Positions 44,248 to 56,250 are shown, counted from the first letter of the stretch. The stretch: 64,000 bases of DNA from Siphonodentalium dalli (GCA_032622095.1 CP136068.1:52320443-52384442), one strand, 5' to 3'. The notes: generated by a model not told the origin, from the sequence alone. Numbers and translations: made by a program.

Positions 44248-45616
44248 TAGTCCAAGTCTTCTCGTACTAAAACTAGCTAAGATTTTGGGATGGAGAGATG
44301 CTAGTATTTAGTCCGAGATCGTGCGCATAGCCTTCTTATGACACGAGTTAAGCGTTAATGACCCGCTCAAATAAAACCACAATTATATGAAATAAAATAT
44401 CACAATTGCGACAATAAACGGATATTTTCCACAGAAGACATGCTATTTGATCTGAAACCCACATCAGTTGTGAATTGAAAGCGGTATTTTAATGCGAAAA
44501 GAGACATTTACCGCAATGTTTACAATTTTTTTAAAGTATGCGAACTCAGTTGACCTCGCGAACTGTGTTCGGCATTTTCCGTTGAAAATATTCCGTAGAT
44601 TTTCGACAAACAATGCAAATTACGATGAATTCTCCATTGTAATCGTAATTATGTGTGTCAATAAATAAAAAATAAATAGATTAATTAAACATTGAAGATA
44701 TAAATGTAATACATTAAATAAATTACGGGAATTACAACCCTCTCAAAGTTTAAAACAGGGTAAACACAACGAGCATTAGAATAAATAATATGGTGCTACA
44801 TATCACCGACATTTGGTGGACTTCCGCGAAATTAAGATATATATTTAGCGAACAGAGCAATATACTGCTCTTGTTAAGCACACAAAAAATCAAACAAAAT
44901 TTGTATAAATTTTGAACCTTAAGTTTGAAAAGTCCCACTAAAACGGAAGAACTATATTTCGAAACTGTATGATTCGGTTCTCCGATTATTTTATCAACAC
45001 AAAAGTCAAAATGCACATGGATGAAAATCACACGCATGGCAAGTCAGACACAAGAGTTCTAATTTGCTCCAATTTTGACAAGTTGCTTGCGAAAATTGTC
45101 AACAAAACTACCGTTCTGATCCTCCATTATGTCATTAAGTTTTTAGTGCGGGAATTGTTCTCAAAGCACATAGGAAACTGGACTTGGGGCGATCGGTTTT
45201 CGCCATTTTGTTCGGAAAACCCCGCGCTATATATAGAAACGGAAACTAGAATACCCAGAACAAACTCCGGATTATGCCGAAGTTATTCGGACCACTTCGG
45301 CTTTCAGTTAAAACGTAAACAAACAGAGAAAAAAGGCGATGTTTGTGGCAATCAACCGGAATATTCTATGTGTAATTTAACATTAAAGTTAGATTATTAT
45401 ACACCATTATGACCATAAGATGTCACTCTTTCCGATGTATATAGCATCACGTATTGATTTGCTAGGTAAATCGAGTAAAATACACCACAGATTCCCGCCA
45501 CAGATCCTGGGCGTAAGTCGTGTCATAAGAGACCATACGGGAGGATCTCGGACTAAATACTAGCATCTCTCCATCCCAAAATCTTAGCTAGTTTTAGTAC
45601 GAGAAGACTTGGACTA
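44248..45616. mobile_element. Long-TIR element, copy B (1369 bp), Mutator-like
   Basis: Same element as 28769-30132, inverted. AATGCACG stands outside both ends (44240-44247, 45617-45624). It holds the reverse complement of the TATA word and of the 22-codon mini-frame. The plus frame 44969-45412 (147 codons) runs opposite to them and is interrupted in copy A, so it is probably a shadow. Confidence 0.85.
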
Positions 45617-45677
45617 AATGCACGTGACATCGCAATCGTCTGAACAAACTATCCATGATCTCGTCGGGCCCGATTCC

Positions 45678-45718
45678 TCCACTTACGATTGTATCGTGGT
45701 CGTCTGACAGTACACTAA
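45678..45718. repeat. Outer inverted repeat, right (41 bp)
   Basis: Partner of 43089-43129. Confidence 0.8.
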
Positions 45719-45719
45719 G

Positions 45720-47100
45720 ATAACTGTATCAAATCGAGCCAAGATTTCTCACAGAAACCAACGATAGATGGTGAAATGTCGGAAATTATGCAATTTTCAC
45801 ATTTCGGCCGCCATATTGCATTTTGGTGTCGGATTTTTGGCTAATTTGTAAGCGCTGTATTTAAGCATAACGAATAGAGTTGAAAATAAAACAGCGTGTG
45901 ATAATATATTTACTATAATGGCGATCAAATATACCTGGCGCTTATCAAACAAAATGGCCGTCATGATGGACGCCATATTGTCTGCGGTCTCTGTGGTCTC
46001 TTTTGTTTCTTGTTAAAAACCGAAACAAAAATAGAGGAGACATTAATGAATAAAATTAGTGGGGTGAAGTTGAGTCATGGGTGCAAGGATCTACCTATAT
46101 CTCCTGGACTAACGGAAATATATATAGATCATATAACCACTGCGAGAGATCATGTCGTTTTTTTGTTTTGTTTTTTGCATTGTAATTTTACCGCGTTATT
46201 CCCACTTTAGAGTGTTCTCCCTCTGAAATATAACGATACCAATAGTTTTTTCTCAAATAGTTCAAGTTAAAACAAAAGTTTAACGCGAAGGCAAATCGAA
46301 TTACATCTGTTCAAATTACAATGTGGTATATATTCGCTTTTCATTACCTGCCAATCTGCTAAATCAATTTCCGCATAATTCCAAAAGAATCTTCACCGTG
46401 AGTAAATGAGTTGTCAATTGAACATATAACTAGCTGGCTCTCATGCATGTCGATTAAATCCAGCGACGTCGTTAGGGGTTTCAAACTGGGGGTAGGGTGG
46501 GACCATAAAATATCCAACTATATAGGATTTGGTCTAATAAAATTACATTAGGTTTTGAGTAATGCAAAATTCCAATATTGGCTTAATGGCTTAATAATTT
46601 TTGTTTCTATAGGTTCTTTTTAAGAGTACGGGCTGTGTAAATAAAGACATGCACTAGTATCAATAATGACATAGCACTGATCCATGTTTTATGTATTGAG
46701 TATACTGTGCATGCAGAACATTATACATTATATTAATCAGAATATATGGCGAGGAACGAATACGAGTTACATGTATTCAAATTCCAAGAAGTCACTTGTA
46801 AGTTATAACTCACACAATTGTAACAAGTATGCATGCTGAATGATTGTTATATTGTTAAAGCTGTCCTCATAAAGATACGGAGGTTTGGCATTACTAATAG
46901 ACCAGTGACCATGATCTATGGTTGGTAAAACATGCCAGTCTGAACTTGAATGAAATGCTTTCCTTTCAATTTCATATATAATGAGCATTACTGGAGTTTA
47001 TTTACTCCAATGACTGTGTATTAACTTGCATTATTATCCATCCCACTATTTCTGATTGGGAATTTAAGCCGTCATGTGATAATCCTGGGAAAAGTCATAT
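45720..47100. other. Non-coding stretch
   Basis: Contains CCGCCATATTGCATTTTGG and CGCCATATTGTCTGCGG words (45811, 45970) but no gene or repeat boundary. Confidence 0.45.
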
Positions 47101-47106
47101 TGGACT

Positions 47107-47256
47107 CCCGATAATTTCACCGATTCATTTGACAATTGAGTTAATTCGTGACGTCACGGTGTCCCGATAAAAACAAGTCCATAATGACTTTTTTTTTATC
47201 GGAACTCCGTTACATCACGAAGTAACTCTATTGCCAAATGAATCGGTGAAATTGTG
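47107..47256. mobile_element. Hairpin MITE, about 150 bp
   Basis: ATAATTTCACCGATTCATTT at the left pairs with AAATGAATCGGTGAAATTGT at the right. Inner parts (TTCGTGACGTCACGGTGTCC / GGAACTCCGTTACATCACGA, then CGATAAAA / TTTTTATCG) continue the stem. Confidence 0.75.
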
Positions 47257-47285
47257 ATGCGCGCGCACATTCGGCAAACCTCGTC

Positions 47286-48325
47286 AGATTCCGTCACCGT
47301 TTCAAGTCGAGGAGTTCAGAATGGCGCGCGCAATATTAGATGGTGGATTTAGCAGACATTTCACTTCCGCATTGAGTTTTTTTCCACTTCCGTGTTTACT
47401 GTTCAAAATCATGCTGTCTGATGATCAAATCATGAATTCCAGCGTGACGGAATCACCAAATTTTACGGAATTTCACTTTTCTGTGGCCTATAAAATCTAA
47501 AATTATGACCAGTAGGGTACCGCTTAAAATAAAAAAACATTGTACATACTATACTAAGTTGTTTGATTATATACAACTATATGTGTATTTAAAGGTACTC
47601 AACCCGATAAAACTCCTCTCAATTACTATTTCAATGGCTTCGGGGGTCAAAAATATTTGATTCGAGTCGAGGAAGTCACCCATCAAAGCTCAGATTTGTT
47701 AGATATCGATTTTAGAAATTTATTATTTTTCATTATCGGGAATACTATCTGGCCCAGAACTCAGTCAAAATTGCGTGAAAATTACCACTTGATTTTAGAG
47801 TTATCCATCCTTGTCTGTTTGAATAGATTTGGAGAACACATCCAGAGCAGATTACGGCAGTTAGCAGTACTCATCTCGAGTTTATAACAAATTTCAAAAA
47901 TCAATATCTAATAACTCTGAGCTTTGTTTGATGGGTTCCTCGACTCGAATCAAATATTTTTTACCCCCAAAGCCAAAGAAATAGTAATATAGGACCCTCC
48001 GATCGGATTGTTGTTGTTGGAATCTGTTGAGATGGGGACCCTCTTTACGGATTGAGTACCTTTAAGTATCATCTCACTCTGGGTCAAATTGTGTCCGTGA
48101 CGGAATCACCAAAAAAGTGCCATCAATATGAGGGTAGGTCCGTACTATTGAAGAACCCTGCTCATTCAGCCAAGCTGACCTGGAAAAAGTTCCCAATTAT
48201 TAAAGTAGATACATTATACTTGCAGAAAAAAGCCGCATTGTCACACACTTATGTGTATATTACTAGTTAACTCGGTTTGTTCGCCGTGACGGAATCACAC
48301 AACGGGCGTGACGGAATCACCGTGC
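47286..48325. repeat. Recurrent GTGACGGAATCAC motif cluster
   Basis: The word GTGACGGAATCACC or a close form occurs at about 47291 (reverse), 47444, 48098, 48281 and 48309. The word is itself a loose dyad (GTGA...TCAC). TTAA element 7 interrupts the cluster. Confidence 0.6.
47593..48061. mobile_element. TTAA-family MITE 7 (469 bp)
   Basis: TTAA 47589-47592 and 48062-48065; left end type A, right type B, almost identical to element 1. Its plus frame 47657-47887 exists only because the copies are young; no domain. Confidence 0.92.
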
Positions 48326-48329
48326 GATT

Positions 48330-50580
48330 TTTTTAGGTATCTATAGTTTTTTGTGTAACAAATGCGGACATTGTCATAAAAGCATAAAACTTGGCACATT
48401 TGTATATTAGGTCCCACGTATTATTTTCAGATATGGGGGTAATCACGAAAATACTTTCCATGGCAACGGTTGCTATGCGACTCTTTTTACCTTAGAAACG
48501 GGTTGTTGGTAGGGGTTAAACCGTTATTTTGCAAAATATATGTGCAAAAAGGGGATACTATGGTAATTGAGGCAGATTGTGATATGGGAAATGTGACAAA
48601 AATAACATTTCCACACATGCCCCACTATTAACCTAGAATGACCATTGAGCTGCTTGAAAATTATATTTTGGTTCATTTGACCTTATTTGGCAAAACATGA
48701 ACATATGCACTGACTGCGCATGCGCGCATCATTGATCCCCAGTCACACAATATCTGGTGTTTAAGAGATTGTATAGTGAGGGCAATGACCATTCCAAAAT
48801 ATATTCATTGGATAGTAATAATGAAATACAGAAGAAGCAACAACATTCCCGGATGACATGACAATGATGCAAATACCCATTATCGGTATCCATGGCCGCC
48901 TTTTCGTGGAATTCATGAAATACAGGCTTTTATAGAGAATAAAATGCCGACAAATACCAAAAATAAACATGCACAGAAGTTTAATATATTCCCAAACTTT
49001 GGATAAACATACAGATGGATAATAAAAATGTCATCATACAATGTTGTGTACAGTATATGTTTTTCTTGTACTCGTCCAGGTTGCACGTGAAAAGTCATAT
49101 TGGACTCGACACGAAAAACACATACTATATACACAACATTGTAAAATAGCTTTATAATATTGACATGACATTTGTACCTTGCAGGACAAATTTAAGTAAA
49201 CTGATTAATATATACTGCTATGAGAGGAACTAAATGTATAAGTATAAGTGCAACTATTGGAAATTGAGTCATGAAATGTCCAACTATTGAAAATTGTGGT
49301 ACTCCTTGTGGTGGGACACACCCCCCCCCACACACACCCCCTGTTGGTACGTCCCTGCAGTGAGCATGTTAAATCAATAGGGAGTATGTTACGTGCAATA
49401 TGTTACATAGTCCGGACCCACGTTGGATTGATGGTTGTTGAAATAAATTGAAGAAGTAACCCAGAGACATGGAAATATCCCGTATCGAGTGCAGACAAAA
49501 AATGCAATTTGAGTATATTATGGGTTGGAAACGCCCTTTATATACTGCTTGAAACATAATGGGAGGCAGAATCAAGCACACACATATATTAGTTGAGACC
49601 AAAATGGGTATGATTTACGCACATATAGGCCTACGTGTATCATGAAATATGTCGTGGTGAAAAATAATGAAGAAATATGTATATATAGGCATACGGTTAT
49701 ACCGTTATAATACGTAAGGGCCTACCGTACGTACACGTGCGATGTAGTGTTTATTTTTATATTGAGTGACAACTCGGTACGTTGATAACAAATCGCAATT
49801 AGCTCCCATTTAATATCTATGAATAATATTTGTGACGCAGATCTATTGCACTGAGATTGACGACTGTCGTGTGGTTGTCAAATATTCTCATCGGTTGTAT
49901 TATATATGGTTGGGCTTCTTTGGGACACATTATATTTGATCCCATGTTATCCCGTTAGATTGTATTTTGCGTATATATGTATAGGCCTTCATATGGGTGG
50001 GAAATTATGTCAAGAGTGTGTTATGAATATAAACTATGTGCATTAAGAGGGTTTCCTAGCCAGATTTCCAATTGTCTGAGAACAATCTGATGTGATACAA
50101 TTGCTGGATTTAAGAATAATTGCCGATACAGATAACCAATGTCCGTTTTCCCACATATATATGCTTATATATGGCCAAGTAATTCTCGGAATTTTCTATA
50201 TCTATGTATTTAAATTTTTTTATTTGTTTGGCGTTTTTTTCTTTCATATATTTGGGTGTCCGTGAATAACCAATGCTATCGAAAATGACAAAAGAAAACA
50301 ATCATAAATGTCCAAATATTTGACAAATAAAAATCCCTTCTATTGCAAACCCTTGCAAAGTCACGCAAATAGAATGCACAGCACACCTATATATAGCGTA
50401 GGGCCTAATGGTATGAACGAGCTTTAAAAAAAAAACCAACATCGGAAATATTTGATTACGTGTCACCATTTTGGTCTGCATTACCACCAATTAACAAATC
50501 GCAGCATAATATTTCGTAGCGTTCAGGATAGAGAAATAGAATCAAGCCAATTAATTAAGTCACCGATAGCTACAACACAT
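48330..50580. other. Non-coding stretch
   Basis: Over 2 kb without recognisable gene, repeat or RNA. A C tract followed by CA repeats lies at 49320-49340. Confidence 0.45.
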
Positions 50581-50584
50581 ATAG

Positions 50585-50748
50585 ATAGAACCGCATGAGT
50601 GTCTGGATTTTGACGTAATTATCGCACGAGATTTGTTGGCGGAGCGATACCTCGAGTGCGGGACGCAGTCCCGCACGAGAGGTATCGCGTTCCGCCAACA
50701 AATCGAGTGCGATAATTCGTCAAAATCCAGACACTCATGCGGTTCTAT
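50585..50748. repeat. 164-bp near-perfect palindrome
   Basis: ATAGAACCGCATGAGTGTCT...AGACACTCATGCGGTTCTAT, with the stem continuing through TGGATTTTGACG, TTATCGCAC, TTTGTTGGCGGA, CGATACCTCG and GTGCGGGAC to an axis near 50667. Only a few single-base bulges. The spacing and lack of clear target duplication leave class open. Confidence 0.85.
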
Positions 50749-51229
50749 TTTTATTACATATCTCCGTATCATAGTAAATTGACTCACAATCGTACATCTC
50801 CGGTACAGAAAATGTGAATTTAATTGAGTTTTAACACTGAATGAAATAGTTCCGTCGACAGATTGCACTAGTGCGATTCTGAGAATTATCACACGCCTGG
50901 AAACTCGTGCAATCATGCGAATTACGTTGATAGATATGTAATAAATACCAATACCACACGAAAATTCGATCGATCGTTGCTTGGTTTTCTTATTCGATCG
51001 GTGTTCCCAATTGTTTTTTTTTTAAAGCCGCCATATTGGACGCCATAAAAATTTGAAACTTATAAAATATATATGAATTCACGAAAGAGCGGGTCCATGT
51101 GGATGGAAGGACATTAATTTCTACACAAAATAAAACTATTTTAACACGTGAATTTATTTCCAAACGACCTCCCATAGCCTACATACAATAATTAATACAA
51201 AACAAAAAACAGCCTCATCCAGACACAAT

Positions 51230-52220
51230 ATAGCCAACGTATGCGTGTTTTGGACGGACGACCGTACACCAGTTAATTTGTTGTAGTAATTGATTCCGTC
51301 AACTGGCGTGCCCCGATTCTAGAACAATAAATTATGTCAATGTCCCTTTAATACTTGAAAATTATTATAGTAATTTATACAAAGAATATATAGAAACTGA
51401 CGTCATTTGCATAATGCCTTTAATCGTCGTGAATGTGTGGAGGCAAAAATTGATGGACCCTGAACTAGCATAAAAAAATCTTGTTTGAGACCTTCGTGGT
51501 AACTGAGCGCAAATAGCCCCTGACGGCTTTCCATTTATAGAAGTTGACACAGTTTGCACGATGTCGATTGGCGAATCTGCAAAACATACAATGTCTTTGT
51601 CCTGTCAGTTTACTACACGCCTACTTTAGGGTTTTAACACAAATTTCTCCAAATGTCGATTTGCAATGTCGACCAAACTCAACGACCAGCATACTAATAG
51701 TTGATATATACCAAATGCAATATGTGTTCACAACAAGACTGCTAAGAGAAACTCAGAAAGATGTACTATGTTCAAAGACGTAAATATCAACACCTTTCTG
51801 AACCTTTTACGCTAGCCAATCACCACGCACCTGCCGATATTAACCAATCAAATCGCGCATCTCACTCCAGGCTTTTGATCATTCACCATGTATAGCTCAG
51901 AAAGATGTGATGGAGAATAGCCCTCCAAAAACGCGAAATTCATCCGATTCACCTCGTATAGGTAAGATTTTATCTACTACTGCATATCGTTAACATCTCC
52001 TCTTCCGATTGTCGTGAAGCTTATGTAGATGTCGAATTTACTTGTTGGTTAAATCGGCTGCTTTTGTAACCTTTCATTGTCGACCGAAACTCGATGTCAG
52101 CCTCAGTTCTACGTTCGAGGCTACGTTTTAGGCCACACCCCTCATGTCGATTTTACGCTTACGGCTTGTCGCCAGCTGCTTGGCGAAATATTGTACGTGT
52201 CGAAAAGATTACTATCAGAA
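51230..52220. promoter_or_regulatory. CpG-rich region, candidate host promoter
   Basis: CpG dinucleotides are frequent over about 1 kb, in contrast to the CpG-poor flanks, and there is no transposon end or array. Two CCAAT words (AGCCAATCACC at about 51814 and ACCAATCAAATCGCGC at about 51842) lie 65-100 bases before the candidate first exon at 51910. No TATA box is evident. This fits a CpG-type promoter of a gene reading right. Confidence 0.4.
51910..51961 (+). CDS. Candidate first coding exon (partial gene)
   Basis: ATG at 51910 has G at -3 and G at +4, a good context. It opens 17 codons (MENSPPKTRNSSDSPRI) ending in a split codon at ATAG-GTAAGA, a strong splice donor (51962 on). The peptide is Ser/Pro/basic, a common start for nuclear or regulatory proteins, but too short to name. 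Two upstream ATGs could reduce its translation: a minimal ATG-TGA at 51905 overlapping this start, and CACCATG at 51888 opening an 11-codon out-of-frame frame that ends at TAG 51918-51920. Later exons would lie downstream, in or beyond the repeat-filled 52-64 kb part; I found no convincing partner exon. The call rests on context, codon flow and donor only. Confidence 0.35.
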
Positions 52221-52259
52221 CTAAATTATAACTGACCATGCTATCGTGGTCCAAAACAA

Positions 52260-52919
52260 TTATATTTGTATTTGGTTGATGCCGTATTCAAATTTATCTA
52301 TCATTTCAGACAAATATTTTCTTTGCAAAACCGGCAGAGAAATGATCGAAGATTGATCGATGAATTTCGAGTTGCGCAGACTCCAAAACCGCAAAAAACA
52401 TGCACATCGGCATTTATTCTACCTGGAGTTTACTAGTAGCAGACAGCATATCACATGTCACACAGAACAAGATTATGTTGCATAAGCGCACTAACGCTTA
52501 GTTGTGTCGAACTTCTAATCACAATCAGATGACATGGTGATTTATTGTTATTGTTAGTATTATTGTCATTGTGTAATATATATAAACATAGGCCCTTGGA
52601 CTTTTTAAGTTTTTTGCTTTCCCAATTACTGATTGAATTATTAAGTAGGATTAATAGTACGAGTAGGAGATGAAATCTTCACATTTGTTAATTGTTTGCA
52701 CTCAATCCCAAATGTTTGCGCTTGAGCACATAAGCCCAATTATTTGTGTCAAAGAGCATATCATCTATATTAATCAGAATTCAGATTGACTTGAACTCTG
52801 AAATTAAAAGTGAGTGAAATGGTCTGAAATTAAAAGTGAGTGAAATCAGAAATGGTCTGAGTCTTATAATTACATATGAGTCTTATTATGGAATCCTTCC
52901 TGGGTAATTAATTCAATGT
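52260..52919. other. Non-coding stretch, possible intron
   Basis: No repeat boundary except a short duplication GAAATTAAAAGTGAGTGAAA (52799 and 52825). Confidence 0.45.
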
Positions 52920-53160
52920 TGTTGTTTTTTCTGCGATATCGGCTTACACAAGTCACAGAAAAGCATGCAATTTCAAGTTGGGACTTTTACCTACAGTGAA
53001 GTACATTAATAAGGAACAGACAATATCTAAGAAATATATCCCTGTGTTATTTTTGACGACTTTATAAGGTTCCCTGTCAACCATCAAAAAGTTCCCAGGT
53101 TATGTACTGGTGCCAGTGGTGGAATATGATCTCTATGGGCATTAGCATTTATAGTACTTC
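52920..53160. repeat. Half copy of the 33.8-34.1 kb hairpin element
   Basis: Shares TCGGCTTACACAAGTCACAG, CAGTGAAGTACATTAATAAG GAACAGA, CTAAGAAATATAT and TATAAGGTTCCCTGTCA with the right half of 33787-34145 and its flank. Confidence 0.7.
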
Positions 53161-53509
53161 AGGGATATATCAGGCTACTAAAAAAAAAAAAATTCTGGTC
53201 CTTCATAAAACATCAGAAATCAGAAAATAACGGTGTTGCTCCTCTGAAGGTAGATGGTGGAGTGATCACAGACCCCCGAAGCTCTAAACTCCCGATTTAA
53301 CTCTGCATTCACTAAGCCTCAACCTCTAAACCTATCCCACATCTGTGAATCTCTGATCTGTCCCAATGATACTCTCAGGTGCCTAATAATAGTGTCAGCA
53401 CGATTATTAATTTTGATTGACTGCGTTCAATTCCATATATTATATAGCCCACTTCAGCCAATAATATAACAATTTTGAGTGTAGGCCTATATATATATAT
53501 AACTTCAAT

Positions 53510-56250
53510 CCAATTGCCCTTCAGCAATCAGCACAATTCAATTGCACTTCAGCACAATCCAGCTTGATTCATATCAATTGTGCTGAAGCGTATGGGAGGC
53601 CAAATTCACATTTATTAATAATTGAGCTGAAGCGCAATTCAATTGCGCTGAAGCGCAATTCATAATTAATTGCACTGAAGCGCAATTCAATTGCGCTGAA
53701 GCGCAATTAATTTTTCATATATGCTAAACCCCCCAGTTAATTAATGAATAAATCCAATAGAAACATAATTGCGCTTCAGCGCAATTATTTTCCCAACTAA
53801 CACAGAAGGTACCGGTATGAATAAATCCAATAGAAAAATAATTGCGCTTCAGCGCAATTATTTTCCCAACTAAAACAGAAGATACCGGTATGAATAAATC
53901 AAATAGAAAAATAATTGCGCTTCAGCGCAATTATTTTCCCAACTAAATCAGAAGGTACTGGTATTGCGAGTCGCCCCAACTAATACAGAAGCTAATGGCA
54001 TGCTATTGCAAGTCGCCCTTGAGCACTGAAACAGAAGATAATTATATTGTGAGTCTATCTGACTAAAACAGAAGTCGCGAGTCACCCTGAAGTATACAGA
54101 ATATAATACTATCCAATTTTGATTTGAGTTCAGGACAAAATGTCAGGTACCAGATGAGTGGTGCCTGACATTTGAAAATGGCACCTGACATATTATTTCT
54201 CTGTAGCCTATGCTATTGCCCAAACATACTAGTATTGTAGTAAGTAATAGTCTATCATCCGATTTACATGGAAAAAATCTTGTTTGCTGGTACGTCTGTA
54301 TTATCAGTGCTATCTTCTGTAATTTTTGTGTGAACAGAACTGAAGAAATCTGTCAATTATTTTGAACATTACCGGAATTTCCAAAACCTACATCGTACAA
54401 CAAAAACCGAAACGAAATGCAGAAGTATGACACTGCCTGATATTAGTCTCACGATCCACTGTGAGGAATGGAGAAAAATACTACGCCCATGGCTGATAAA
54501 CACAAGTTTTACGCAACAAAATTCATTTGATAAGATTTTCAGACAATGCCACGACATTAACCCCGATCGAAAAATATCTACTATCTTAAATTCCGCCATA
54601 TTCTGGTGCTAGTTTTTAGAACAACTGTTTTTTCCAGATATTATTTTTATCGCCGGGGAATCCCAGCGCCCACACAGAAAAATAATTTCGATTAGTGCCG
54701 GTATTCTTGCAAAAAGAAGTCACCCAACGTGACAATAAAGGCTACCCAAACAACCACATATAGATTTAAACTTCAAATATAACAGACTAGCATCACGACC
54801 AGCGTATTCAGATTTGCGTCAAGAAATAATAATGCCAATATTATGTACAGTGCTTAGCCAATGCAATTTTCGTACCCGACAAAACAGAAGCCTTGAGAAG
54901 GTACAGGTATTGCAAGTCACCCCGACTAATACAGAAGGTAATGCTATTGCGAGTCTCCACGATTTATAGAGAACATAAATAATAAAACAGAAGGAAATGC
55001 TATCGTGAATTGCCCTGATCACTAATACATAAGGCAATGGCAATGCCATCACTGGCATCAGGAGCCGCCCCGATTCATACAGATGTTAATGGTATCATGA
55101 GTCACCCTGACTAAAACAGAAAGTATATATATACCGGTATCGCAAGTTACCCCGACTAATACAGAAGGTAATGCTATCACGAGTCACCCTGATTAAAACA
55201 GAACATAATGCTATTGCAAGTCGCCATGACACTGACTAATCAATCCTATCGAGAGTAGCCCAAACAAATAAAGAAGATAATCCAAAAGTGAATCACCCCG
55301 ACTAATACAGAAGATAATGCTATCGCGAGTCGGCCCAACTAAAACAGAAGATAATGCTATTACGAGTAGCCCCGACTAAAACAGAAGCTAATTCTATTGC
55401 GAGTCTTCACGATTAATGGAGAATGTAATGCTATCACGAGTAGCACCGACTAAAACAGAAGGAGATATGCTATTGTGAGTACCCCTGATTAATACAGAAG
55501 GCCTGCTATCACGAGTCGGCCCGATTCATACAGATTATAATGCTATCATGAGTTGCCCCGACTAAAACAGAAGGTACCGGTGTCGCAAGTTACCCCGACT
55601 AATATATAAGGTAATGCTATCGAGAGTCACACCGACTAAAACAGAAGGAAATGTTTTGTGAGTCGCCCTGAAGGGAACGCTATTATGTGGTGCGGCAGGG
55701 GAAACTTAGTCTCCTTGCCTCTATTCCTTCTGTATGTGACTGAAGACTTCTAAAGAATTTTCTGAAGCGCAATTGAATTGCTTGGGTAGTATGTGAAAAA
55801 TTAATTGCGCTGAAGCGCAATTAATTTTGAATTGCGCTGAAGCGCAATTGATTTGCGCTGAAGCGCAATTGGTGGATATCCCATATCTATTCAGGGGTGT
55901 AAGCTTGTAACAATAATTGCGCTTCAGCGCAATTGAATTGCGCTTCAGCGCAATTGATATGAATCAAGCTGGATTGCGCTTCAGCGCAATTGAATTGGGC
56001 TTCAGCGCAATTGGATTGCGCTTCAGCGCAATTATTAATAAATTTGAATTTGGCCTCCCATAGAAGCGTCACATTTGAATTAGGCTGAAGCGCAATAGAA
56101 TTAAGCTGAAGCGTATTCCAATTGCGCTGAACCGTATTCAATTGCACTGAAGCATATTCCAATTGAGCTGAAGCGCAACTGAATTGTACTGAAGCGCAAT
56201 TGAGTTACGCTGAAGCAAAATTATTATAAATGTGAATTTGGCCTCCCATA
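53510..56250. repeat. 2.7-kb hairpin-bounded minisatellite domain
   Basis: Three parts. (1) 53510-53950: hairpins AATTGCGCTGAAGCGCAATT and decayed forms, ending in three 57-60 bp direct repeats, each with one hairpin and AATAGAAAAATAATTG. (2) 53950-55690: about 40 diverged copies of a 35-40 bp unit (CCCGACTAATACAGAAGGTA then ATGCTATCGCGAGTCG). (3) 55760-56220: the hairpins again. Twelve perfect GCGC-TTCA/TGAA-GCGC cores are present. TGGGAGGCCAAATTCACATT (53592) is mirrored by AATTTGGCCTCCCATA (56048), so parts 1 and 3 also form inverted ends. Frames here are low-complexity products of the repeats. Confidence 0.85.

Noticed and set aside
44969-45412. 147-codon frame in long-TIR copy B
   Set aside because: In copy A the same frame is cut to about 93 codons, and it runs antisense to the TATA word; no domain.
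47657-47887. Frame ...VEEVTHQSSDLLDIDFRNLLF... seen in several places
   Set aside because: It recurs only because the TTAA elements are near-identical young copies. It begins in the TIR, other copies break it, and the two strands are equally open.
55887-56162. 91-codon frame rich in NCAEAQ repeats
   Set aside because: Direct translation of the GCGCTTCAGCGC hairpin array.
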